64,000 nt of DNA from CAYNSB01 sp964399625. Its GTDB lineage: Bacteria; Planctomycetota; Phycisphaerae; Phycisphaerales; UBA1924. The notes below the pieces were generated by a model. It was not told where the DNA came from and made no database searches. It saw only the letters and a list, made by a program, of their open reading frames with translations. Below, in pieces: positions 1 through 7,511 of this stretch. How positions within the stretch are numbered: the stretch's first letter is position 1; each line of letters starts with the position of its first letter. Location of the stretch: the NCBI GenBank assembly GCA_964399625.1, contig CAYNSB010000013.1, forward strand, positions 3,397-67,396, in the 5' to 3' direction. Both the position numbers and the translations under genes were made by a program.

Positions 1-105
1 GGAAAGGACATCCTGGAGGCCGGTGAGATACGCGTCCACGCCTCGGGCGGGAGCGTGCGCACGGGCGAGGTTCGTTTCACGATCGAGCCGGCGTCGAAGC
101 GGTAG
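1..105 (+). CDS. C-terminal end of an unidentified protein (5' truncated by window)
   Basis: An open frame enters from the window edge at position 1 and stops at TAG 103-105, giving the last 34 residues. The visible tail alternates hydrophobic and polar residues (GEIRVHAS, then GEVRFTIEP), which fits the closing strands of a beta-sandwich domain. Nothing in so short a piece identifies a family. It points toward the - strand DinB-like gene, whose stop lies 12 bases further on, so the two are convergent. The real start is outside the window. Confidence 0.5.
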   Translation, partial: GKDILEAGEIRVHASGGSVRTGEVRFTIEPASKR

Positions 106-117
106 CGACCAACGCGA

Positions 118-762
118 TCAGTGCCTGCACCCGCACCCGCCGCCGTTCTTCTCGCCGCCCTTGCCGCCGCAGCATCCGCCCGAGCCATCCCCGCCGCAGC
201 ACTCCTCCGCGGGCGCGGGCCCGAGCATCTTCTCGACCTTGCGATTGCAGAAGTCGGCGTGGTGCTCGAGGTGCCAGGTGGCGTACGCGAGCACGCGCTT
301 CAGGCTCATCTCGCCGTTCAGCGGGTGCATCCCGACGCGCAGGAACTGATCGGGCATGAGCGTGAGCAGCCATCCGCCCGCCCACTTGCGCAAGGTGTGG
401 ATCACCGCCAGGTAGCCGCCGATCGGGTGCTCACCGCCACCATCGGTCCCGCCGTAGAGCCCCGCGTCGATGAACGCGTCCTCATCCCACGGCTCGAGCA
501 TGGGGCGATCCTCGGCGACGATCTTCCGCATGCGGTGCACGAACGAGATGTCCGCGTCGGCCAGGTGCCCCAGGAGCACACGCACCGGCCAGCGCCCGAC
601 GCCCGCATCGGGCAGGAACGCGGCGTCCAGTTGCAGGTCTGATAACTCAAAGACCCGTGGGTCGAGACGCTCAAGCCCTCGGCGAAACCGGTGCACGAGG
701 TCCATATCCGGCAGCGACTCGAGGACCGCGACTTTGTCCAGTGATCCCGGCGTGGGTGCCAT
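118..762 (-). CDS. DinB-superfamily protein with Cys/Gly-rich tail
   Basis: A 214-residue protein that looks like a member of the DinB/YfiT four-helix-bundle superfamily, typically metal-binding thiol transferases or hydrolases. The family pattern is seen in VRVLLGHLADADISFVHRM (first His of the metal site) and in ATWHLEHHADFCNRKV (the later His pair). The start at 762 is chosen because AGGAGGG lies 7 bases before this ATG; a longer frame to 792 has no such site. The odd part is the C-terminus: after the bundle about 27 residues are almost only Cys, Gly and Lys, with CC, CC and CGC clusters, ending CRH. That tail could bind metal or an Fe-S cluster and is not part of the family fold. The enzymatic substrate is unknown. 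Confidence 0.7.
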   Translation of the reverse strand: MAPTPGSLDKVAVLESLPDMDLVHRFRRGLERLDPRVFELSDLQLDAAFLPDAGVGRWPVRVLLGHLADADISFVHRMRKIVAEDRPMLEPWDEDAFIDAGLYGGTDGGGEHPIGGYLAVIHTLRKWAGGWLLTLMPDQFLRVGMHPLNGEMSLKRVLAYATWHLEHHADFCNRKVEKMLGPAPAEECCGGDGSGGCCGGKGGEKNGGGCGCRH

Positions 763-872
763 GCTTCGCCCTCCTGCGCAACTGGCGCGCAACCGCTCGG
801 AATCGTGAACCCTCCGGTCTCGGTTCCGTATCAGAGTGTAGGAAACACGTTCTGCTTCCTCTCTCTCCTCCG

Positions 873-915
873 AACCGCTCCGCCAGGAAACTCCTTGGCG
901 GAGCGGTTTGTTTTT
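873..915 (+). terminator. Intrinsic-terminator-like hairpin in the leader of the thioesterase gene
   Basis: A perfect 13-bp stem (873-885 with 896-908, AACCGCTCCGCCA against its complement) with a 10-base loop is followed by TTTGTTTTT. It has the form of a rho-independent terminator reading on the + strand and ends 28 bases before the thioesterase ATG. No + strand gene ends just upstream, since the neighbour is a divergent - strand gene. It may therefore end a short RNA or act as an attenuator rather than as a gene-end terminator. Confidence 0.65.
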
Positions 916-942
916 GGAGGCCGGTGCTCTCTACGCTCCGCC

Positions 943-1350
943 ATGTCCGCCGAGCACAGCCCAGAGCGTCGACTCGCCCTCCGTGTCGTGACGATGCCCC
1001 GGGACACGAACCACTACGGCACCGTCTTCGGGGGCGTGATCCTGTCGTACATCGACCAGTCGGGGTTCGTCGAGGCTCGCCGGCACGGCGCGCACCGGTG
1101 GGTGACGGCGGCGATCGACCGGGTGGAGTTCAAGGCCCCGGTGCACCTGGGCGACATCGTGAACTTCTACGCGACGACGGTGCGCACGGGGACGACGAGC
1201 GTCACGGTCCGCATCGACGTTGAGGCCGAGCGGTATTCCTCGGGCGGGACGGTGCCCGTGACGGCGGCGCAGCTGGTGATGGTCGCGGTGGACGCGCAGG
1301 GCACGCCGATCCCGTTCCGCACGACTCCGAGCGACCCCTCCCACGGATGA
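943..1350 (+). CDS. Acyl-CoA thioesterase (hotdog fold, YciA/BACH type)
   Basis: A 135-residue single-domain hotdog-fold protein of the acyl-CoA hydrolase type, which splits acyl-CoA into free acid and CoA in the cytoplasm. The core motif is visible near the N-terminus: MPRDTNHYGTVFGGVIL followed by the long central helix (SYIDQSGFVEARRH), then VEFKAPVHLGDIVNFYA and the closing strands. Length fits single hotdog YciA-like enzymes, which act as oligomers. The start at 943 is the ATG directly before the conserved domain; a GGAGG at 916-920 is too far away to be its ribosome site, so initiation is not explained by a classical site. Upstream sits a terminator-like hairpin (873-915). Acyl-chain preference cannot be read from sequence. 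Confidence 0.82.
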   Translation: MSAEHSPERRLALRVVTMPRDTNHYGTVFGGVILSYIDQSGFVEARRHGAHRWVTAAIDRVEFKAPVHLGDIVNFYATTVRTGTTSVTVRIDVEAERYSSGGTVPVTAAQLVMVAVDAQGTPIPFRTTPSDPSHG

Positions 1351-1373
1351 CTCGGACCCGATAGGCTCTTGGC

Positions 1374-1727
1374 ATGGCGGTCTCCTCCTACACCACGTCT
1401 CAAACAGTCAACGGCGTCACGCTCTCGTGCGTCACGCTCGAGAAGGTCACCGATCGCGAGGCGCAGCCCGTGCTCAGCGAGCTGGTGGACGCGTCGCTGG
1501 GCTCCAAGCACCACGTGGCGCTCGACCTCTCTCCCGTGCACCTGCTGGCCTCGGCCGGGATCGGCATGCTCATCTCGCTGAACAAGGTGTGCAAGGGAGC
1601 GGGGGGCAAGCTCGTGGTCTTCGGGCTTCGCAAGGAGATCATGGAAGTGCTGAGGATCACGAACCTGCACCGCCTGGTCGCGATCGAGACGACGCAGGAG
1701 GCGGCGTTGAAGAAGGCCGCCCCGTGA
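1374..1727 (+). CDS. STAS-domain protein (anti-sigma factor antagonist-like)
   Basis: A 117-residue protein consisting of one STAS domain, the fold of SpoIIAA-type anti-sigma factor antagonists that bind a kinase/anti-sigma partner and are switched by Ser/Thr phosphorylation. The diagnostic strand-helix is VALDLSPVHLLASAGIGMLI; the Ser of LASAGIG sits where the phosphorylated Ser of the family lies. It also has the later GGKLVVFGL strand and a terminal helix. No Shine-Dalgarno is visible; a TAGGCT box lies 6 bases before the ATG, compatible with a leaderless transcript. The stop overlaps the GTG of purN by four bases. No matching kinase is nearby; the anti-sigma at 4844 is on the other strand and is not the usual SpoIIAB type. 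Confidence 0.8.
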   Translation: MAVSSYTTSQTVNGVTLSCVTLEKVTDREAQPVLSELVDASLGSKHHVALDLSPVHLLASAGIGMLISLNKVCKGAGGKLVVFGLRKEIMEVLRITNLHRLVAIETTQEAALKKAAP

Positions 1728-2320
1728 GCGCCACGCCGGCCCGCCTGGCGGTGCTTCTGTCGGGCTCGGGGCGGACGCTGGTGAACCTGCTCGATCACAT
1801 CCGCGACGGATCGCTCCCGGCGCAGGTGTGCGTGGTCATCGCGTCGAAGGAGTGCCTGGGCGCGGAGCGGGCCCGGGCGGCGGGGCTGGCGACGATCGTT
1901 GAGAAGGGCGTGATTGCGCCGGAGCGCCTCGTGGCGCTCGTGTCGCCGTACCGCGTCGATTGGATCATCCTGGCGGGATACTTGAAGCTGGTGCGCATCC
2001 CCAATGCGTTCCGCGGGCGCATCGTGAACATCCACCCGGCGCTTCTCCCGGCGTTCGGCGGGGCGGGCATGTACGGGCATCACGTTCACGAGGCGGTGCT
2101 CGCTTCGGGCGCGCGCGAATCCGGCTGCACGGTCCATCTGTGCGATAGCGAGTTCGATCGCGGGGCGATCCTGCTGCAGAAGCGCTGCCCGGTTCTGCCC
2201 GGCGACACGCCCGACACGCTCGCGGCGCGCGTCTTTGAATTGGAGAAGCGGGCCTATCCCGAGGCGATCCGGGGGCTCATCCGGGGCGAATATCCCTCGG
2301 CGGCGCGAGAACGACCATGA
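1724..2320 (+). CDS. purN: Phosphoribosylglycinamide formyltransferase (GART)
   Basis: Transfers the formyl group of 10-formyltetrahydrofolate to glycinamide ribonucleotide, the third step of de novo purine synthesis. The 198-residue product starts at a GTG overlapping the STAS stop (GTGA). Family marks are the phosphate loop LLSGSGRT (about 11-18), the catalytic stretch NIHPALLPAFGG with Asn102 and His104, GHHVHEAVLASG, and SGCTVHLCDSEFDRG with Asp145. The loop reads GSGRT where many family members have GxGSN, a modest deviation. The gene lies between a STAS protein and a protease with 4-base overlaps on both sides, so all three are likely translated from one message. purC is about 40 kb away in this window. 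Confidence 0.93.
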   Translation: MSATPARLAVLLSGSGRTLVNLLDHIRDGSLPAQVCVVIASKECLGAERARAAGLATIVEKGVIAPERLVALVSPYRVDWIILAGYLKLVRIPNAFRGRIVNIHPALLPAFGGAGMYGHHVHEAVLASGARESGCTVHLCDSEFDRGAILLQKRCPVLPGDTPDTLAARVFELEKRAYPEAIRGLIRGEYPSAARERP

Positions 2321-3915
2321 GCGAACGCACCGGCAAGGCAACGCCCATCACCAGCGGAAGCACCCGCGCACGCTCGCGCAGCACCCCCACCACTCGGGGC
2401 GGGCGCCGCCCCGCGCGCGGGCTCGTGCTCGCGCTGTGCGTGTGTGCCTCCGCGTTCGCGCAGGCGGGCAAGCAGCCGGCCCCCGCCGCACGGGCGCAGG
2501 ACCTGCAGACCCGCGCGCTCGAGGCGATCGGCAAGGGCGACGCCGCGGGTGGCGAGGCGCTTCTCCGCGAGCAACTGGCGCTGGATCCGGGCAACTTCGT
2601 GATCTATTACAACCTCGCGTGCGCGCGCTCGCTGCAGGACGATGCGCCCGGGGGCATGGACCTGCTCGTGCGGGCGGTGGAGCGGGGCTTCGTGGACCTG
2701 GCGCAGATGCGCCGCGACCCCCAGCTCGCGCGGGTGCGCACGGACCCGCGGTTCGAGCGCCTCGCGGGCAACTGGGCGGAGGTGCTGCGCCGTCAGAGCG
2801 ACGCGAACCTCAAGGCAACCAAGGCCCAGTTCACGCAGGGCGCCTACGCCCAGTCGAGCGATGAACGCCTTCGCGTGCACGTTCTCTCGGCGATGGACGA
2901 GACCTCCACGACGCAGGCCCGCGCGGACATCGCGCGCCTGTACGACTGGGCCCTGGGTGGTGTCTTTGCCGACCTGACGCGGGCAGACGCGGCGCAGGCG
3001 GATGCGTGGACCGTCGTTGTCCTGCCCTCGCCCAAGGATTTCGTGCGCTGGGTCGTGTCCAGCTACGGGTCCGCGGCGGCGGGGTCGTTCTCGGGCATCG
3101 GAGGCGCGTACATGCACGACGAGAAACGCCTCGTCGCGCAGGACCTGGGCGCGACGCTGCGCCACGAGTTCTTCCATGTGCTGCACTGGCGCTCGACGAC
3201 CCGCCTCGGGCAGGACCACCCGATCTGGATCCAGGAAGGGCTCTGCTCCCTTGTGGAGGACTACGAGCTTGCGGCGGATCGATCCCCGGCGTCGCTGAGG
3301 CCGGTGCCCTCGTGGCGAACCAACATCAGCAAGCGACTGCTCAACGCGGGCAAGCTGCTGCGCATCGAGCAGCTCGCGAAGGTGCCGCGCGCCACCTTCA
3401 CGGGCACGAACCCGCTGGCGCACTACGGGCAGGCGCGGACGGTGTTCCTGTTCCTCTCGGACCGGGGCAAGCTCGGCGAGTGGTACGCGCACTACACGGG
3501 CCACTACGCGGAGGACCCCACGGGCGTGGCGTCCATCGCGGCGGTGTTCGCCAAGCCGATCGACCAGGTGGAGAAAGACTATCGCGCGTGGGTGCGGGCG
3601 CTGCCCGAGGTCGCCGAGCAGTTGCGCCCCGGCGAGGCGACGCTGGGCGTGGACGTGGAGCCGGGCACGGGCGACGGGCCGGTGATCGTCGGCATTCCGC
3701 GGCTCAAGAAGAACGAGCCCGCGCCAGCGCGTCTGGCCGGGTTGAGCGTGGGCGATGTCATCACGGCGGTCAACGGGCTGCCCACGCGTGACCTCAACGA
3801 GCTCATCCGCGTGCTGGGCGCGATGAAGGTCGGCGACGAGGTGGAGGTGGAGTACCGCCGACGGACGCAGCGAGGGTCCGCGAAAATCAGGCTCGTGCCG
3901 CGCCAGGACGACTGA
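2317..3915 (+). CDS. Secreted TPR / HExxH metalloprotease / PDZ protein (DUF1570-like)
   Basis: A 532-residue exported protein. A hydrophobic segment after an Arg-rich N-terminus (ARGLVLALCVCASAFAQ, about 34-50) looks like a signal peptide. TPR-like helices follow (about 60-150). The peptidase-like region carries HEFFH at 283-287, with a candidate third zinc ligand in WIQEGL (Glu307), as in gluzincin-like DUF1570 proteins found widely in planctomycetes. The last 90 residues form a PDZ domain (GDVITAVNGLPTRDLNELI). The ATG overlaps the purN stop by four bases (ATGA), so expression is tied to purN. The predicted role is a periplasmic or cell-surface zinc peptidase whose PDZ binds C-termini; the substrate is unknown. 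Confidence 0.78.
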   Translation: MSERTGKATPITSGSTRARSRSTPTTRGGRRPARGLVLALCVCASAFAQAGKQPAPAARAQDLQTRALEAIGKGDAAGGEALLREQLALDPGNFVIYYNLACARSLQDDAPGGMDLLVRAVERGFVDLAQMRRDPQLARVRTDPRFERLAGNWAEVLRRQSDANLKATKAQFTQGAYAQSSDERLRVHVLSAMDETSTTQARADIARLYDWALGGVFADLTRADAAQADAWTVVVLPSPKDFVRWVVSSYGSAAAGSFSGIGGAYMHDEKRLVAQDLGATLRHEFFHVLHWRSTTRLGQDHPIWIQEGLCSLVEDYELAADRSPASLRPVPSWRTNISKRLLNAGKLLRIEQLAKVPRATFTGTNPLAHYGQARTVFLFLSDRGKLGEWYAHYTGHYAEDPTGVASIAAVFAKPIDQVEKDYRAWVRALPEVAEQLRPGEATLGVDVEPGTGDGPVIVGIPRLKKNEPAPARLAGLSVGDVITAVNGLPTRDLNELIRVLGAMKVGDEVEVEYRRRTQRGSAKIRLVPRQDD

Positions 3916-4121
3916 CCGCGATTCGTTGGTGATTCTCAGACGTCGGGGGACACGTCGCGCGCCCGCGCGCACGTCATAGGCACCACGCGCCGCACACGAA
4001 CCGCCCGCCCCGAGGGCGCGTCGCTGGCGATCGCCCGCGCACGTGGCATCTTCCACGCACCGCGAGCGGGGCAAGCCCGACGCGGGTGGACTCGAACAAC
4101 GCAAGATCAGGAGAGAGACCC

Positions 4122-4829
4122 ATGCTTCGCCGTGGACCCGCTGTGTTGTGCGCGCTCGCCGGACTCCTTGCTCTCGCCGGCGCGGCCGACGCCCAGAACG
4201 TCTACCAGAACGACTTCGAGTCGGGCTCCTCCGGTCCTGGTTGGACCGCGAACGTGAGCCTCACCCCCACCACCGACACGCCGGTCTTCACCAAGTTCCT
4301 CGGACGGTACACCAGCAACCAGGGCGTTCAGCTCACCGTCACGCCCCCCGCGAATCTGAGCAACAACAACGGCGGCGGCGGATCGGGCGGCGGCACGGGC
4401 ACCGTGCCCATCAACTACTCGCTCCTCTTCGATTTCTACGCGTTCGACACGTGGGACGGCAACGGGCCCAACGGGCCGGACCACCTCCAGGTCACGGTCA
4501 ACGGCGTGACGCTCTTCGATCACGCGTTCACGAACACGCGTTCGCACCCCGAGTGGCAGACCTACCCCAAGGCGCCCGACCTCGGGTACCAGCTCCTGGG
4601 CGGCAATCCCGCGGAGCTCGACTCGCTCTATCGCAATGTGCAGATCGATTTCTCCGCGGCGCCGGGCACCACGCTTATCTTCAAGTGGAAGAGCCAGGGC
4701 CTGAGCACCGACCTCAACGACGAATCCTGGGGCATCGACAACATCCGCGTGAACGCGGTGCCCGCGCCGGGATCGCTCGCCCTTCTGGGCGTGGGCGGTG
4801 CGCTCGCGGCACGGCGCCGGCGGCGTTAA
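4122..4829 (+). CDS. PEP-CTERM-type secreted/anchored protein
   Basis: A 235-residue secreted protein. The ATG at 4122 has AGGAGA 7 bases upstream; the next ATG upstream (4086) lacks one. A signal peptide (LRRGPAVLCALAGLLALAGA, cleavage near ADA-QN) leads into a beta-rich region with a Gly/Asn stretch (about 85-100) and a jelly-roll-like pattern. The C-terminus is a PEP-CTERM-like sorting tripartite: VPAPG, a short hydrophobic helix (SLALLGVGGALAA) and RRRRR. In organisms with an exosortase such tails direct sorting to the surface; no exosortase is in this window. The central domain is not recognised beyond a carbohydrate-binding-like beta sandwich. It is convergent with the anti-sigma gene, 14 bases apart. 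Confidence 0.8.
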   Translation: MLRRGPAVLCALAGLLALAGAADAQNVYQNDFESGSSGPGWTANVSLTPTTDTPVFTKFLGRYTSNQGVQLTVTPPANLSNNNGGGGSGGGTGTVPINYSLLFDFYAFDTWDGNGPNGPDHLQVTVNGVTLFDHAFTNTRSHPEWQTYPKAPDLGYQLLGGNPAELDSLYRNVQIDFSAAPGTTLIFKWKSQGLSTDLNDESWGIDNIRVNAVPAPGSLALLGVGGALAARRRRR

Positions 4830-4843
4830 GGACCGACAACCGA

Positions 4844-5644
4844 TCACGGACTGAGCGTGTGCGACCCCGAGAGAACCGGGGTCGTTCGCGCGATGGGGAC
4901 GAGCGTCGATTCCTCCATCGAGAGAGTGCGCGAGACCGCTTCCCGAGAGGCTGCGCTGACGCCCCACCCATCGACCAGCGATGAGGAACGCGCGATGCGC
5001 GCGGCGAAGGCGTCGGCACGAGCGAGCTCGCCCCACGAGAAGATCGAGCCGATGCCCGCGCCCGAGGGCAGGCGCATGCCTCTCTCGTCCGCGCCGTTCA
5101 AGGCCCGCACCGACAGTGCCCCGGGACGCAACTCGCCCACGAGGCGCTCGCGAGCGACAGGCGGCACGGGTACGGAGGGGCTCGCCGCGATTGTCGGAGC
5201 GGGAGAATGCTTGGGCCCTTCAACGATTGGCGAGGGTGAGGGTGGGTTCGCGCCTGTTTGGAGAAGCACGACGGCACCAACCGCGAGCGCCAGCGCTGCG
5301 GCGAGCGCCCCCGCCGCCCACCACGCGGCGCTGGGCGCGGGGATCGCCGCACGCTCCGTCGGCGTGGGCGCCAGGCCCGCGGCCCGACGCGATTCCCACT
5401 CGCGCAGGATCGCCGGCGTCAGGTCCGGCGTCGCCTCGGGCTCGCGGATCGCGTCGATCGCTTCCTGCGTGCGCTCCATGTTCAGCGCGGCCCGGGGGTC
5501 CTTGCGCAGCAGGGCGAAGAGCTCCATGCGCGCCGGAGGATCGAGCTCGCGATCGAAGAACGCATCGACCAGGTGCTGCGGGACATCCCGCGACCCCCGC
5601 GCCGCGTCGTGCCCACCCGAGTTGCCATCCTTGAACGCGCTCAT
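4844..5644 (-). CDS. Membrane-anchored anti-sigma-like protein
   Basis: A 266-residue single-pass membrane protein encoded directly after an ECF sigma gene with a 4-base overlap (ATGA, 5641-5644), the standard layout of a sigma/anti-sigma pair. The N-terminal 70 residues (QHLVDAFFDRELDPPARMEL, then LRKDPRAALNMERTQEAI) resemble the helical anti-sigma domain of planctomycete regulators, without the zinc-binding His-Cys-Cys set. One membrane helix lies at about 106-130 (AAWWAAGALAAALALAVG). A Pro/Ser-rich linker and an extracytoplasmic part of about 120 residues follow, with no recognised sensor fold. The inferred role is to hold the sigma factor at the membrane until a signal releases it. The assignment rests on synteny and topology more than on motif. 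Confidence 0.65.
   Translation of the reverse strand: MSAFKDGNSGGHDAARGSRDVPQHLVDAFFDRELDPPARMELFALLRKDPRAALNMERTQEAIDAIREPEATPDLTPAILREWESRRAAGLAPTPTERAAIPAPSAAWWAAGALAAALALAVGAVVLLQTGANPPSPSPIVEGPKHSPAPTIAASPSVPVPPVARERLVGELRPGALSVRALNGADERGMRLPSGAGIGSIFSWGELARADAFAARIARSSSLVDGWGVSAASREAVSRTLSMEESTLVPIARTTPVLSGSHTLSP
4862..4884. terminator. Hairpin after the PEP-CTERM gene, inside the convergent gene's 3' end
   Basis: A perfect 8-bp stem CGACCCCG/CGGGGTCG with a 7-base loop begins 33 bases after the stop of the PEP-CTERM gene. It lies within the last codons of the opposing anti-sigma gene. It lacks a T-run, so it is only a possible terminator or transcript-end stabiliser. Confidence 0.4.
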
Positions 5645-6255
5645 GCCCGTGCTTCCCCAACGACCTTGCAGTGCCTCTGGTTCTCCTCGAGGATCTGTCG
5701 CAGATGCTCCCGACCCCGGTGCAGATGGCTCTTCACGGTGCCCTCGGGCATGCCCAGGTGGTCGGCGATCAACGCGATCGGCCAGCCCAACTGGTGGAAC
5801 AGCAGGATCACCTCACGCTGCTCCGCCGAGAGCCCCATCAACGCCGCCCGGAGGGACGATCGCACCCGATCGTCCTGCTCCCGCTTCTGCGCCGGCTCGC
5901 CCGGCGCTCCGCTCGTCCCCACGCGACCCAGCACTCCCTCCGTGTCGTACACCGGCTTGCGCTTCTGGAGGTGGTTCAGCAGCAGCCGTCGGGCGATGGT
6001 GAACAGCCACGTCGAGAACCGGTATCGCCCGTCGAACCGGTCGAGATTCGTCAGCGCTCGAACGAACGCCTCCTGGCAGATGTCCTCCGCGATGTCCCGC
6101 TTGCCGCACATGCGCAGCAGGAAGCCGAAGAGGGCTCCCTGGTGCGCACGAACCAACTCCTCGGCCGCGGCGCGATCGCCGCCAGCGGCCCGCTGCACGA
6201 GTTGGGCTTCGTCGTAGGGTGCTTGCACGAACGGGCACCTTGAACAGAGAACCAT
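5641..6255 (-). CDS. ECF-type RNA polymerase sigma factor
   Basis: A 204-residue sigma-70 family ECF factor that directs RNA polymerase to a specific promoter set. Region 2 is clear (LVRAHQGALFGFLLRMCG, then DIAEDICQEAFVRALTNL and the DNA-melting FSTWLFTIARRLLLNHL). After a short linker, region 4 carries the helix-turn-helix LSAEQREVILLFHQLGWP then MPEGTVKSHLHRGREHLR. It opens a two-gene unit with the anti-sigma-like membrane protein. The start at 6255 has only a weak GAGG nearby, and the Cys-rich N-terminal ten residues are not conserved in the family, so a slightly later start is possible. Which ECF group it belongs to is not decided. Confidence 0.9.
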   Translation of the reverse strand: MVLCSRCPFVQAPYDEAQLVQRAAGGDRAAAEELVRAHQGALFGFLLRMCGKRDIAEDICQEAFVRALTNLDRFDGRYRFSTWLFTIARRLLLNHLQKRKPVYDTEGVLGRVGTSGAPGEPAQKREQDDRVRSSLRAALMGLSAEQREVILLFHQLGWPIALIADHLGMPEGTVKSHLHRGREHLRQILEENQRHCKVVGEARA

Positions 6256-6325
6256 CAGCCTCTACCGCCCCGGGGCGTGGCGGTTGCGAAAGAACGGAAC
6301 GGACCCGGAATTTTGGCGCATGAAA

Positions 6326-6359
6326 GAAGCCGGACTCCACGCGTGTGAAGCCCGGCTTC
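6326..6359 (-). terminator. Terminator-like hairpin after the B12-binding gene
   Basis: Read on the - strand, GAAGCCGG and CCGGCTTC (8 bp) enclose further pairing up to a GCGT tip, with two mismatches, and the structure is followed by TTTCATG. It lies between the stop of the B12-binding gene (6434) and the start of the sigma gene (6255), so it likely separates the two transcripts. Confidence 0.55.
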
Positions 6360-6433
6360 GAGAAGGACACTATTGTACTGTCTTTGGTAGGGTGCGAGCC
6401 GGGGTCCGTGCTTGGTCCCGGAACGCCCCCGCG

Positions 6434-7269
6434 TCAGGCGACCTTGAGCTTGCGCTTGCGGCCGACGGTGCGCTGGGAGATCTCCGCGCGGCGCGAGGAC
6501 TCGTGGACGAGCACGTCCACCAGTTCCAGCGGCGAGGTGGCCCAGGCATCGGCGCCGATCTCCTCGGCGAGNNNNNNNNNNGGTAGTCGAGCGAGGCGGT
6601 CCTGCCGCCGCAGTCGCCGCAGCGGCTGGTGTCGTTGTTGGAATCGCGCCAGGAGATTGGCATGAAGTGGTAGAAGCCCTCGTCGGCGACGATCTCCTCG
6701 GCGAGGCCCTCGGCGCGGTTGAAGACGCCGCCGCCCACCACGATCTGAAGGTTGGGCGTCGCGTTGATCTCGCGGATGTGATCGATCATCTCGCGGATGT
6801 TGGGCAGATCGCTCGGGCCCGAGGCGAACATGAGCAGCACGTCGGGGTTCGTCTCGTGGACCGTCGCAAGCACCTCGTCGTTGGCGATGCCGCCGCCGCC
6901 GAACGACACGGAGTACCCGCCGTGCTCGATGAGGTCCACCGCCATCTGGGCGCCGAGCTCGTCGGCGTCGGTGGGCCCGCACAGGGCGAGGATGGAGCGA
7001 TTTCTCGAGGGCGCGAAGGTCAGTCGCGCGGCGTTCTGATCGACGAGCACGCGGAGCAGGCGCGTCGCCATGTGATGGCTGAGCTTGGCGAGCTGGTCCG
7101 CGCGGTGCAGACGCTCCACCGTCTCGTACGTGGGCCAGAACAGTTCGGTGATGAGGCGCTCGGGCGCCACGCCGCGCTCGAGCTGCTCCTGCACGATCTG
7201 GCGCGAACCGGGGCGATGCCCACTGATCAGGGTTTCGAAGAACCGCTCGAGAAGAACCTCCGTGCTCAT
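6434..7269 (-). CDS. Cobalamin-binding-domain protein, interrupted by an assembly gap
   Basis: The N-terminal half (start ATG 7269, with AGGAA 8 bases before it) has a helical region like the Met-synthase cap of B12-binding regulators. It is followed by a Rossmann-like B12-binding domain: GPTDADELGAQMAVDLIEHG, GGYSVSFGGGG, DVLLMFASGPSD, IQ/IVVGGGVFNRAEGLAEEI. The usual DxHxxG cobalamin motif is not seen, so the ligand may differ. Ten Ns (6572-6581) split the gene, and the reading frame on the two sides differs across them, so the true gap length is not 10. After the gap the frame continues LAEEIGADAWATSPLELVDV to a basic end GRKRKLKVA. The stretch before the gap (VADEGFYHFM to TASLDY) is not typical of the domain and may be misassembled. 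Exact length and product are uncertain. Confidence 0.6.
6572..6581. other. Assembly gap (10 N)
   Basis: Ten unknown bases inside the B12-binding gene. The same words coding LAEEI (GATCTCCTCGGCGAG on the + strand) lie both beside the gap and near 6697-6711, which suggests that a repeat or collapsed join caused it. Confidence 0.95.
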
Positions 7270-7511
7270 GTCGCTGCTTCCTGTCTTGCGCGACCGGCTG
7301 GGGTTCCACCTCGCCGCTCACAGATTGGGGATGTCCGGCCTCCTGGCCCGGGCCCGCGCCACCACGCGTGCGGGGTGTCTATCGAGCCCCCTCTGTGACA
7401 ACACTGAAAACCACTCGATCACTTTTTGGGCGTGCGCGAAGCGCGAAATCTGGCGTGGATTCCGCGCTTGGCGCAGGATCGAGCACGCGCAAAAACAGCC
7501 AAATTGACGAG

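Noticed and set aside
2254..4104. Open frame of 616 codons on the - strand opposite the DUF1570-like gene
   Set aside because: Low-complexity Arg/His composition, no ribosome site, fully covered by a recognised gene.
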